45,861 nt of DNA from Bog-473 sp052148295. GTDB lineage: Bacteria; Actinomycetota; Acidimicrobiia; Acidimicrobiales; RAAP-2. The notes under the pieces were generated by a model. That model ran no database searches and had not been told where the DNA came from. It saw nothing but the letters and a program-made list of their open reading frames with translations. The stretch spans positions 1 to 45,861 of the forward strand of contig JBKQIP010000098.1 in the NCBI GenBank assembly GCA_052148295.1, in the 5' to 3' direction. Of this stretch, positions 32,767-41,043 are shown in pieces (position 1 is the stretch's first letter; each line of letters starts with the position of its first letter). The translations under genes were made by a program, and so were the position numbers.

Positions 32767-33957
32767 GTGGAACGCCGATTGGGCTATCCGGTCTTCGATG
32801 CCGACAACCACATGTACGAGCAGCCGGACGCCTTCACGCGCTACCTCCCGGACGAGTACAAGAACGTGATCAAGTACGTGCAGGTCGATGGCCGCGACAA
32901 GCTCGCCATCAAGAACGTGATCTCGGAGTACATCCCGAACCCGACGTTCACGGTGGTGGCCCGCCCCGGCGCCCAGGAGGAGTTCTTCAAGCACGGCAAC
33001 CCCGAGGGCAAGTCCCGTCGCGAGATCCTGGGCAAGCCGATCCGCACCCCCGAAGCCTTCTTCAAGCCGGAGCCTCGCCTCCAGCTCATGGACGAGCAGG
33101 GGGTCGACCGGGCCATCATGTGGCCCACCCTGGCGAGCGTGCTCGAGGAACGTCTTCACGGCGACCCTGAGGCCAGCCACGTCATCGTCCACTCCCTGAA
33201 TCAGTGGATGCACGAGGAGTGGACCTTCAACTACAAGGACCGCATCTTCCCCACCCCGGTCATCACCCTGCCGATCGTGGACGAGGCCCTCCGCGAGCTC
33301 GACTGGGTCGTCGAGCGCGGCGCCAAGATCATCTTGGTCCGCCCCGCTCCCGTGCCGAGCCTCAAGGGCTTCCGTTCCTTCGCCCTGCCCGAGTTCGACC
33401 CGTTCTGGGCCAAGGTGCAGGAGTACGACGTCACCGTCGGCATGCATGCGTCCGACGACGGCCTGACCCGCTATTTCAACCAGTGGGAGGGCCACCACGA
33501 CGAGCATTTGCCGTTTGCCAACATCACGGCCTTCGGCAACGTGCAACACCTCATGAGCCGCGGCATCTTCGACGCCATCGCATCGGCGGTCTGCCATGGG
33601 ATGCTGTCGCGATTCCCCGACCTGCGCGTGCTCCCGGTCGAGAATGGCTCGGGTTGGGTGCTCCCACTCATCGGTGCCCTGGGGCACTCGTACGCGCAGC
33701 AGCCGCGCCTCTACGACGAGGACCCGGTGGCGGTCCTCCACCGCAACGTGTGGATCCACCCCTTCTTCGAGGAGGACCCGGTCGGCCTCATCAAGTCCAT
33801 CGGCACCGAGCGCGTGGTCTTCGGCTCCGACTTCCCGCACCCCGAGGGAATGGCGGATCCGGTCTCGTATGCCAAGGTGCTCGAGAGCCTGCCCTCGGAG
33901 GACATCGAGAAGATCATGGGTGGCAATCTGGCCGAAGCCCTCAAGATCGCCGTCTGA
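32767..33957 (+). CDS. Amidohydrolase_2 family metal-dependent hydrolase, copy D
   Basis: 396 residues, closely similar to copy A at 5728-6930. FDADNHMYE (Asp13-x-His15), FPTPVITLPIV, VGMHASDDG and FGSDFPHPEG with Asp355 are all kept. GTG 32767 is chosen because GAGGAGGA lies 5 nt upstream and the protein then begins like copy A; the frame is open upstream to 32680 without similarity. It sits after LivF and under its own promoter (32634-32662). Duplication suggests the same or a related substrate is handled in two regulatory contexts. Confidence 0.87.
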   Translation: MERRLGYPVFDADNHMYEQPDAFTRYLPDEYKNVIKYVQVDGRDKLAIKNVISEYIPNPTFTVVARPGAQEEFFKHGNPEGKSRREILGKPIRTPEAFFKPEPRLQLMDEQGVDRAIMWPTLASVLEERLHGDPEASHVIVHSLNQWMHEEWTFNYKDRIFPTPVITLPIVDEALRELDWVVERGAKIILVRPAPVPSLKGFRSFALPEFDPFWAKVQEYDVTVGMHASDDGLTRYFNQWEGHHDEHLPFANITAFGNVQHLMSRGIFDAIASAVCHGMLSRFPDLRVLPVENGSGWVLPLIGALGHSYAQQPRLYDEDPVAVLHRNVWIHPFFEEDPVGLIKSIGTERVVFGSDFPHPEGMADPVSYAKVLESLPSEDIEKIMGGNLAEALKIAV

Positions 33958-34016
33958 TTCCCTCCGAGCCCTCACCTTCGGCCGGGCCGTGCGGGTGTGG
34001 CACGAAGCCGCTCTCT

Positions 34017-35036
34017 TCATCCAATGGCGGCACGGAGGGCGTCGAGCTTGGACTGGTTGAAGCGCGCCATGCTCGGCGCCTTGGCCACACCGGGGAACCC
34101 GTCGGCGCCGTGGTACATGCCGGGGATGACGAGGAGCTCGACCGCGACGCCGGCGTCCAGGAGCCGCTCGGCGTACGCCACGTCCTCCGCGTGGAACAGG
34201 TCGATGCTGCCGACGCCGATCCAGGTCTTGGGCAACCCGGCCAGGTTCCCGCGCCGGGCGGGCGCCGCGTAGGCGGGGGCCTCGTCCGCCACCGGCGCCC
34301 GACCCAGGTAGCAGGTCCAACCGAGCCGGTTCGAGCGAGCATCCCAGACGAAGTCGCCGGCGCCTCCATGGTCGGCCCGCAGCACCGAGCGGTCGTCGAG
34401 CATCGGGTACACGAGGAGCTGGAAGCACACCGGGACCTCGCCCCGGTCCTGAGCGAGCTGCGCCAACGAGGCGGCTAGGCCGCCACCGGCACTCTCCCCG
34501 CCTACGGCGATGCGCACAGGATCGACACTCAGCTCCTCCATGTGGTCGTGGAGCCACCGGAGGCCGGTATAGGTGTCCTCGAGCGGCGCGGGGAAAGGGT
34601 GCTCCGGAGCCAGGCGGTAGTCGACGGAGATCACGAGTGCTCCGAGCTCGCGGGCGACACGGCTGCAGAACTGGTGACCCATGGCGGGGGTCCCCATGAC
34701 GAAGCCACCGCCGTGGATCCAGTAGAGGGCGCCGCTCGGGCGCTCACGTCCGACCGGCTCGTAGACGTGCACGGTCACCGGCTCTCGTCCCGGGACCGTC
34801 GCCGTGCGGATCTCGTGGTGGACCCCTGCCGGCACGGTGGCCGGGATGGGCAGCAACCTGACAAAACGGAGCGTGCGACGGCTGGCGTGGGGGAGAGGCA
34901 CGGCGAGCATCGGCGAGCGCAGCTCGGGAGCCACGACCTGTCGGATACGTTGCCAACGTGGCCGCTGGCTCGACGCCATGGCCGCCAGGGTTCCGACGAC
35001 ACCGACGCCGAGCCCGAACATCGTCCTTTTCTTCAT
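34017..35036 (-). CDS. Alpha/beta hydrolase of the HSL (hormone-sensitive lipase) esterase family
   Basis: 339 residues. Oxyanion motif HGGG at 108-111, nucleophile Ser182 in GESAGG, catalytic Asp279 (GSIDLFHAED) and His309 (GMYHGAD). The order and spacing fit family IV esterases. The N-terminus (KKRTMFGLGVGVVGTLAAMASS) is basic then hydrophobic, so it may be membrane-anchored or exported. It hydrolyses short or medium acyl esters. It is convergent with amidohydrolase D and followed upstream by the lipocalin-like gene on the same strand. Confidence 0.9.
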   Translation of the reverse strand: MKKRTMFGLGVGVVGTLAAMASSQRPRWQRIRQVVAPELRSPMLAVPLPHASRRTLRFVRLLPIPATVPAGVHHEIRTATVPGREPVTVHVYEPVGRERPSGALYWIHGGGFVMGTPAMGHQFCSRVARELGALVISVDYRLAPEHPFPAPLEDTYTGLRWLHDHMEELSVDPVRIAVGGESAGGGLAASLAQLAQDRGEVPVCFQLLVYPMLDDRSVLRADHGGAGDFVWDARSNRLGWTCYLGRAPVADEAPAYAAPARRGNLAGLPKTWIGVGSIDLFHAEDVAYAERLLDAGVAVELLVIPGMYHGADGFPGVAKAPSMARFNQSKLDALRAAIG

Positions 35037-35089
35037 CCCGCCCCCCGTTCCTCATGCGGGTCCTCGGTCCGGTTCACGAGGGGTCTGCT

Positions 35090-36226
35090 TCAAGCGACAC
35101 TCGGGGAACCCTGTCGGTAGCCGTCGAACAGTCCGCTCAGTCCGGTCGGACGGTGCGGGCCGATGGCGATCTGCTCGACCACCCCGATCCCGCGCCGGTC
35201 ACCCATGGTGGCCACCACGATGTTCTGCACATGAAGCGACGAGAAATCCACTGGGTCGATGTCCTCGAGGTTGATGGATTCGCGGCCCGTTTCCAGTTGG
35301 CCGTGATTGGTGCCGTGCCCCCATTGGGGATGCCAGTAACCGATGCCCCGCATCCGGAAGGTGAAGACCTTCTCCACCTCGATGTGGACCCCGCCGTCCA
35401 CCGGATCCTCGAACCACAGGTCGGCCCGCCGGATCTCCCGCCGTCCGGGTTCCCACTCGAGGTCGTAGCGGATCCCACTGCACTCCCGCACGCCCGACGC
35501 GCTCCATGGCTCGGCCCCGGCCGGGATCGGGGAGAGGACCATCGCCGTCTCGAGCCACCGGCGCCCGTCCTCGAACTCGTGGAGGGCAAGGTGGGTGAAG
35601 CGATCACCGAAATGCAGGGGAGCCCAGAGCCAGAAGATCTGGAGCGGCATCGGCTGGCGCAGGTGCTGCAGCTGCTCGCCGACGGGACGGACGCCCCACG
35701 AGCGGTCCCGAGTTCCCGGGACTTCCGAACTGTCGATGCGCAGCTGCTCGCCATCCACGGTGACGCTCCCCTCCCACGTGCCCCACTGGGTGAGGCGGGT
35801 GTGGTCCGTGAGGAGGATTCCCTCGGGGGTCCGGCGCTGCTGCCGGGGCTCTTCGATGGCCACGGTCGTTGCCCGAAAGGTCAGGTCGCAGCTGATGTCG
35901 TGCTCGTTCGGTCCGACCACATAGCGGACCGTGCGCATCGGTTCGATCACCTCAATGCGGATCGGTCCGACCCGGGTGGACCGGTCCGAGGGCATGGCAC
36001 CAGAGGCGAAGATCGAGTGCTCGACACCATCCGTGACGATGCTGAACGCGGCGTCGATGACCCCGCGCACGGGATAGTGCCCCATGGCGGCGGCGAAGTA
36101 GAAATGGCCGTCCTTCTGGTGGCCGTTGAACCAGTAGCGGTCGTAGTGGTTCGGGTCGCCCGTCGCCGGCGTGGCGATCGGTTCGGCCGAGGGGTGGATG
36201 GGGAAGTCGTCGAACGGGCTGAGCAT
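35090..36226 (-). CDS. CrtC/AttH lipocalin-like protein (DUF7064/DUF7065-type), function unknown
   Basis: 378 residues, strand-rich, no signal peptide. The signature is GTRDRSWGVRPV near residue 175, equivalent to FRDHSWGVR in the paralogue at 10117-11289. Further shared features are the N-terminal YWFNGHQKDGHFYFA strand and EVIEPMRTVRY. Overall identity looks modest. AGGAGG is 5 nt before the ATG. The neighbours (esterase downstream; SDR and EthD-like genes upstream on the same strand) match the first locus, where an SDR also accompanies the family. Binding or hydration of a hydrophobic compound is a guess. Confidence 0.65.
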   Translation of the reverse strand: MLSPFDDFPIHPSAEPIATPATGDPNHYDRYWFNGHQKDGHFYFAAAMGHYPVRGVIDAAFSIVTDGVEHSIFASGAMPSDRSTRVGPIRIEVIEPMRTVRYVVGPNEHDISCDLTFRATTVAIEEPRQQRRTPEGILLTDHTRLTQWGTWEGSVTVDGEQLRIDSSEVPGTRDRSWGVRPVGEQLQHLRQPMPLQIFWLWAPLHFGDRFTHLALHEFEDGRRWLETAMVLSPIPAGAEPWSASGVRECSGIRYDLEWEPGRREIRRADLWFEDPVDGGVHIEVEKVFTFRMRGIGYWHPQWGHGTNHGQLETGRESINLEDIDPVDFSSLHVQNIVVATMGDRRGIGVVEQIAIGPHRPTGLSGLFDGYRQGSPSVA

Positions 36227-36241
36227 CGGGGCCTCCTGGGG

Positions 36242-36325
36242 TCAGGGCTTGCTCACGCCGATGCCGTTCACTCCCAGTTCGGCGGCGGCGAGATTCCCCT
36301 CAACCGAGGGGCGGATGTCAGACAT
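36242..36325 (-). CDS. Possible 27-residue ORF before the lipocalin-like gene
   Basis: ATG 36325 opens a 27-residue frame (MSDIRPSVEGNLAAAELG...) ending 15 nt before the lipocalin-like start. It has no clear ribosome site. It may be a leader ORF or chance; I do not recognise it. Confidence 0.2.
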   Translation of the reverse strand: MSDIRPSVEGNLAAAELGVNGIGVSKP

Positions 36326-36404
36326 GGAACGCACCGAGCATCCCACGGTCAGGCGTCGAGCACGGCGGAGGCGCGAGGGCGGCGATCGGTCAGCCTCCTG
36401 TCCA

Positions 36405-37313
36405 TCACGCTCGTGCAGTCCGGTACGAGCGGCCCGCCAGCTCGGCGAAGGCACTTTGAATCAGGTCGTGCCTCTCCTGGTAACGAACCTCGGCTGCCTT
36501 GCCGTGGGTGATGACGTAACGGTGGCCGGCCAACGCGGCTTCAACAACCGGCTGGGCCGCATCCTCGCCCAAGGCGAGGTCCGTCGGATCTTGCACCATC
36601 TCCCGGGCGATCGCCATCTCGATGTTGACCGGGTCCTCGGCGCCGGCTGGTACATCAAGCCCTGACATGGCGAGACCGAGATCGATCAAGTCGGGCGGCA
36701 ACATCCCGCTCGGAATGGCGATCGTCGTGCCTATGCCTTCCTCTGCCAGTTCGAGGGCCAACGTCTCTCCGATGGACATCACCGCGGCTTTCGCAGCTCG
36801 GTACGGACCCTGGTAGCGGCCCGGCGCAAGCGCGGCCACCGATGACGTGAGAACAATTCTGCGCAAACCTCGAGTCTGCTGCATGAGGGGGAGGAAGGCC
36901 TGGATCGTCGCCACGGTACCGGTGACCATCAGCTGCATTGCCTGTTGCCAAGCCTCGATAGGCAAGTCCAGAAACCGCCCTTGCCCTCCGCCGCCCACAT
37001 GGGCGCAGAGAATATTGCACGATCCGAATGCGTCGGCTACGTGTTCCGCCGCGGCCCGGAGGCTCTCAGGAGACATCACATCGGCCTCGAGGGCAAGACC
37101 CTCCCGACCCTCACTCCTGAGTTCGTCCACCAATCGGGCGGCCGCACCCGCGTCGATATCGACGACGGCCACCTTGATCCCGGCCGCGGCCAGGCGCTTC
37201 ACGAGTCCTCGACCCAGTCCGGCACTTTGACCGGCGCCACCCGTGACGACAGCCGTTCCCCCCTCGAGGACCAGGCCCGTTTCAGCGTGTGGCTCGGTGG
37301 GGCGTCTGTTCAC
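36405..37313 (-). CDS. Short-chain dehydrogenase/reductase (divergent SDR)
   Basis: 302 residues. The cofactor loop is TGGAGQSAGLG (24-34), longer than the usual TG-x3-G-x-G; Asp52 ends strand 2. The NNAG position is AHVG. Catalytic Ser158, Tyr171 and Lys175 are present, and an extra C-terminal part (about 235-302) follows. GTG at 37313 is preceded by AGGAAGGCGAG and lies 10 nt after the EthD-like stop, so the two are co-transcribed. It likely acts on a hydroxy/keto acyl substrate; this is not more precisely predictable. Confidence 0.85.
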   Translation of the reverse strand: MNRRPTEPHAETGLVLEGGTAVVTGGAGQSAGLGRGLVKRLAAAGIKVAVVDIDAGAAARLVDELRSEGREGLALEADVMSPESLRAAAEHVADAFGSCNILCAHVGGGGQGRFLDLPIEAWQQAMQLMVTGTVATIQAFLPLMQQTRGLRRIVLTSSVAALAPGRYQGPYRAAKAAVMSIGETLALELAEEGIGTTIAIPSGMLPPDLIDLGLAMSGLDVPAGAEDPVNIEMAIAREMVQDPTDLALGEDAAQPVVEAALAGHRYVITHGKAAEVRYQERHDLIQSAFAELAGRSYRTARA

Positions 37314-37323
37314 CTCGCCTTCC

Positions 37324-38031
37324 TCATAGCAGTCGATACTCGTAGCCTTGAATGATTCTCGGTGGCCATCGATCGAAAGCCTCTTCGCCTCTCACCCGTG
37401 CATAGGGCTCTGCACCCAGTTCGGGCAGAAAGCCCCCCAACTGTAGCTGCGTATAGCCGTGAAAGAGCCAGGCAGTAGCGGTGATCGGCTCGACGACTCG
37501 GTTCTGTCGGTACAGCCGGTCCGGAGCCTCTGCTTCTTCGCGGCGGCGCTCTGCACGCGAGGCCGCGCTTGCCGCGGCGCGACCGTCAGGATGCCCAGCG
37601 TGGATGTACCAGTTGCGATCGAAGTGCCTCGCTGTGGTGCCATCAAGCCGTTCGATGAACACCAGGATCGAGGGCGACCTCGACGGCTCCCCCAGTGCCC
37701 TGGGCTGAGTGGAGTCGTAGATGAGGGTTGGCTTCACTCTCCACCCTTGTACGTGAAGCCAATTCCTCCGCAGGAATTCGTGGAAGTCGTCGAGTGGCGG
37801 GCACTGATCGGTGGTCTCCACCTCGATGACCACATCGACAGCTCGTAACCCGTCGCTACAGTCAACAAGAGATCGGGAGAACTGCTCGGGCTGTTGGATC
37901 GTGACGTGCGCCTTGAGCACCGACGGCACCAACTTGGCGACAACGGACGGTAATTCCTGGAGGAGCTGTGCAGACGACCCGAGCCCACCTCGAGTCGAGT
38001 CCCCGATCAATGTCCACATGCATTTGCTCAT
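37324..38031 (-). CDS. Hypothetical protein, EthD-like
   Basis: 235 residues from ATG 38031. The N-terminal CMWTLIGD strand and the RHFDRNWYIHAGHPDG block (about 135-150, with His144 and His147) recall EthD/dimeric alpha-beta-barrel proteins, in which H-x2-H-type segments shape an active cleft. The assignment is tentative; no other motif is recognised. EthD members accompany P450 or dehydrogenase catabolic genes but have poorly known reactions. The longer frame to 38151 is also open. It is co-oriented with, and 10 nt from, the SDR gene. Confidence 0.55.
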   Translation of the reverse strand: MSKCMWTLIGDSTRGGLGSSAQLLQELPSVVAKLVPSVLKAHVTIQQPEQFSRSLVDCSDGLRAVDVVIEVETTDQCPPLDDFHEFLRRNWLHVQGWRVKPTLIYDSTQPRALGEPSRSPSILVFIERLDGTTARHFDRNWYIHAGHPDGRAAASAASRAERRREEAEAPDRLYRQNRVVEPITATAWLFHGYTQLQLGGFLPELGAEPYARVRGEEAFDRWPPRIIQGYEYRLL

Positions 38032-38544
38032 GAGTCTCGGGACGCGATGGTGCGCTGTCCCATCCCCCTTTTCAATGGCGCTCGGCGAGAAGTCGGTTGG
38101 ATCGGATGTCCCCGGCTGAGTGCCAGGCGGGCCACCGTCCCAGCTGCCCAATTGCTTGGACCGACGTACACCTTCATGTCATGACTTGCCGATACATCTC
38201 CACACGAATATAGTTTTCGAGCAGAACATAATTCGGGCGGCACGGCGCGTCAAGATGTGGAAACGCAGGCCTATGGCGACGCTCACGTGCGGGAAAGAAG
38301 CTCAGGGGGAAGGACGCAGTGAGCGGCGAAGCAAGCGATGCCTCTGCACCCTCCGGCTGTCGCAAGAACAGACATAGGTCCCAGAGGGCCATGCATCCGG
38401 GTCGTTCGATCTGGCCGAGCGGTCGCCCGCGTGCTGCTTCGATCGCCAACATCTGACACCATGGCGGCCACTCTCGAACCGACCGGTCAGATCGCGCGCA
38501 ACCGTAGGCGTGTCCGAAGCCTTGTCCGAAACCGGAGGATCAGC
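38032..38544. other. 513-bp divergent region, partly AT-rich
   Basis: No gene is supported between the EthD-like and solute-binding protein genes. About 38195-38235 is AT-rich (contains TATAGTTTTC), suggesting promoters. TCATG-T-CATGA (38174-38184) is a short perfect inverted repeat. The open frame upstream of 38545 is in phase with the binding protein but Arg-rich and lacks a start site. Confidence 0.55.
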
Positions 38545-39948
38545 ATGAACCAGTCAGCAATGGCCAAGACCGGGATCGGGCATTCAGGGACATCGCCTGC
38601 GCTCATGCTGGTCGCCGTCATCATGCTCCTCACCGGCAGCTCCTTCGCGCTGGGTCGCTCTGCGGGCGCGGCCGTTGCGGGCGGCACCATCGCCGGAGAA
38701 AGTGCCGGAACCAACGGGACGACCAGCTGTCCCAAGGGGGCGGCGCCAGGGGTCAGTTCCCATCAGATTGTCATCGCCGCCACTGTCATCGACCTTTCGG
38801 AAGGCTCACTGACGAACAGTACCTTTGGGGTCCCTCCGGTGGCGACTCAGGATGCTGATTGGAACACGGTGGCCAACAGCATCAACAAATCCGGGGGAGT
38901 CGGTTGCCGCCAAATTGTGATGCACTACTACGACATCAATCCGGCCGACCCCGACGCGGCAGAACAGGCATGTCTGAACATCGCGGCCACTCACCCCTTC
39001 ATGGTCCTGGACACCGGTGCCCTGACCGAGATCGGCGCCAGTGATTGCCTCCCGGCGCACCAGGTTCCTCTGGCGTCCGGATATCTGACGGATGAACAGC
39101 TGGATCAATACCACCCCTATTACCTTCAAATTGGCGATGTCCCCGAGGACATCGTCCACAACGGAGTCTTGGGTCTGAAGCAGCTCGAGTTCTTCGACGC
39201 CGCGAAGGGCTTCAGAAAGATCGGTGTGCTGTACCACACGTGCAGCACGCAGCTCGTCAATGCCGAGAGCTCGGCCCTCAAGGCAGCCGGCGTCAAGACC
39301 AGCCAAATCGTGGACTACAGCCTGGGCTGCCCCGCCGGAGGCACCGACACGCCGGCCGCCATGGAGCAGGCCGTTCTGAATTTCAAGAATGCCGGGGTCA
39401 CCGATGTGATGATGCTCGAGATCCTCGATGGTGGCCTGTTCACCCAGGTCGCCCAGCAGCAGCACTTCCGACCCCAGTATCTCTACGCCGAGAACGACGC
39501 CGCAACCAATGTCACCACGGGTGCAAACGCCCCGAACCCGGCCAACTTCAACGGGGCCGTGGATGTACTGGGAAGCGCGTACGGGGAGCAGTCGACGCCT
39601 GGCTATGTGCCATCCGGTGGCACCAAGAAGTGCAATGCGATCTACGCGGCCGCCCGTAAGCCTTCGGTCTACTCGCAAACGACGGGTTATCCCGGTGTGC
39701 AATGCGACTATCTGTGGTTCGTGCAGGCCTTGCTCGCTCATGCCTCGTCATTCAAGGCAAGTGCCTTCCCACAAGACATGAAGTCGATGGGCACCGTCGA
39801 GTTCTCCTATCCCTTCGCGCCGACCGACTTTGCAGCCGCCCCAGCTGGAGCCACCTACGGTGTCGCCTTCTGGAGGGCTGCCTACTATCACGAATCGTGC
39901 AAGTGCTGGCAGGTCCCGGTGGCCACCTTCCACGCGCCGTTCAAGTAA
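38545..39948 (+). CDS. Exported periplasmic-binding protein (branched-chain ABC type)
   Basis: 467 residues. GGAGGA precedes ATG 38545. The N-terminal leader (ALMLVAVIMLLTGSSFALG) is followed by small residues AGAAVAGG and then CPKGAAPGVSSHQIVIAATV, the usual first strand of type I periplasmic-binding proteins. Internal features fit a two-lobed receptor: KIGVLYHTCSTQLV-like second-domain strand and NFKNAGVTDVMMLE. Several Cys residues could form disulfides. It has no adjacent permease; the Liv fusion at 28798 is a possible partner (inference). It is convergent with TetR at 40018, with a hairpin between. Confidence 0.83.
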   Translation: MNQSAMAKTGIGHSGTSPALMLVAVIMLLTGSSFALGRSAGAAVAGGTIAGESAGTNGTTSCPKGAAPGVSSHQIVIAATVIDLSEGSLTNSTFGVPPVATQDADWNTVANSINKSGGVGCRQIVMHYYDINPADPDAAEQACLNIAATHPFMVLDTGALTEIGASDCLPAHQVPLASGYLTDEQLDQYHPYYLQIGDVPEDIVHNGVLGLKQLEFFDAAKGFRKIGVLYHTCSTQLVNAESSALKAAGVKTSQIVDYSLGCPAGGTDTPAAMEQAVLNFKNAGVTDVMMLEILDGGLFTQVAQQQHFRPQYLYAENDAATNVTTGANAPNPANFNGAVDVLGSAYGEQSTPGYVPSGGTKKCNAIYAAARKPSVYSQTTGYPGVQCDYLWFVQALLAHASSFKASAFPQDMKSMGTVEFSYPFAPTDFAAAPAGATYGVAFWRAAYYHESCKCWQVPVATFHAPFK

Positions 39949-39995
39949 CTCGCTCAGACTCGAGAAGTTCCGTGCGTGGCCTGGTGACCTCAGCT

Positions 39996-40017
39996 CGGGG
40001 GCCCAAGCGTGCCCCCG
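39996..40017. terminator. GC-rich hairpin between convergent genes
   Basis: CGGGGGC (39996-40002) pairs with GCCCCCG (40011-40017) around an 8-nt loop, in the 69-bp gap between the convergent binding protein and TetR genes. The stem is strong but lacks a U-tract; it is a possible bidirectional terminator. Confidence 0.45.
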
Positions 40018-40638
40018 CTAAGGACGGCAGGACCTGACAACCACGTCGATGACATCACGCACGGCCTTCGATTCAGTTTGACCCCGGACCCCGGCAACGT
40101 AGAAGGCTGATCCGGTGATCGTGTTGAAGAGGGTGTCGGGATCTGGCTTCTTCGCCACTCTCCCTTGCTTCACGGCATTGGCGTGCACCTTGCTGAAGAC
40201 TCGTCGCGCCGGCACTTCGATCCGCTCAGTGAGAGCTTCATAGCGACTGGGGTCTCCGTTGTACGCGGCGAGGAGGCCGGGAACAGCGCGTCGGGCGGCG
40301 GGGTGCCCGAAGAGCTGGAAGGCACCCTCTACCACTTCGCGTACCACATGGATGAAATCCCCTTCATCAGGTGGCACCTCGAGCTCCCCGGAAAGAACGT
40401 CATCGAAGAGAGCTTCCACGAGTTCGATCTGAGTGGGCCAACGACGATAGATGGTCGGCGCGCCGATTCCGGCTCGTCTCGCCACCGCGGGAATGGTGGT
40501 TGCCTCGAAGCCGTCCTCGATCAAGGACTCACGGACCGCGGCGCGTACGACGGCATCGACAGAAGGATCGCGGGGACGCCCGCGTCCTCGACGGGGTGAC
40601 GTGTCGTAATCGTCAGTGCTCAGTGTCGCGTGTGACAC
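40018..40638 (-). CDS. TetR-family transcriptional regulator
   Basis: 206 residues. The start region RRGRGRPRDPSVDAVVRAAVRESLIEDGFEATTIPAVARRAGIGAPTIYRRWP (about 16-68) is a canonical TetR HTH with the common RGRPRD arm. The rest is helical. GTG 40638 is the likely start. GTGTC-N6-GACAC (40623-40638) overlaps the start and could be an autoregulatory site. It is divergent from the Rieske gene across 405 bp. Confidence 0.87.
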   Translation of the reverse strand: MSHATLSTDDYDTSPRRGRGRPRDPSVDAVVRAAVRESLIEDGFEATTIPAVARRAGIGAPTIYRRWPTQIELVEALFDDVLSGELEVPPDEGDFIHVVREVVEGAFQLFGHPAARRAVPGLLAAYNGDPSRYEALTERIEVPARRVFSKVHANAVKQGRVAKKPDPDTLFNTITGSAFYVAGVRGQTESKAVRDVIDVVVRSCRP

Positions 40639-41043
40639 GGGAAATGGTCCTTGCGGGGTCGTTTGGAGAAACCGACCAAGACTACCGAATCAAGCCCACC
40701 CTGGTAGACGATGCAGGTCCCGCCCCCGTCGAACATCGCAACGGACAAGACGCTGTCGAGGGGTTCAACGAGACGAGTTCTCTTCGTTACCGGGCGCATG
40801 ATGTCGATGACCGGCGTCCGACCACGACCGCGGGGTTCTGAGCATCGACGAGGCCGCGCCGCGAACACGTGCAGCGCGTTCCCGGCAGAGGACAGACCGA
40901 TCCGACCATCGAATCCACCGGTGCCCAAGAGATTTCCGCTGGCGGCCGCGCTGAGCATGGTCGCTGGCGGGTGCGGCTGGCGTTGACCCGGTGTCAACGG
41001 GGGGTCTAATGTGAGGTTATCCTCACTTTTAGGAGGCTACCCC
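40639..41043. other. 405-bp divergent region between TetR and Rieske genes
   Basis: No gene supported; short frames on both strands are not coding-like. Its right end carries the Rieske promoter and two operator-like repeats (40982-41026). Confidence 0.6.
40982..41026 (+). promoter_or_regulatory. Rieske gene promoter with two inverted repeats
   Basis: TTGACC (40983-40988) and TAATGT (41007-41012), 18 nt apart, form a plausible promoter. GTTGACCCGGTGTCAAC (40982-40998; 6-bp arms GTTGAC/GTCAAC) covers the -35. GTGAGGTTATCCTCAC (41011-41026; 6-bp arms) covers the -10/start. The second repeat matches the site before the TetR gene at 42829-42850. AGGAGG at 41030-41036 follows as the ribosome site. 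Confidence 0.65.

Noticed and set aside
38338..38544. 69-residue N-terminal extension of the binding protein frame
   Set aside because: Arg-rich without similarity; the ATG at 38545 has GGAGGA and begins an export signal.
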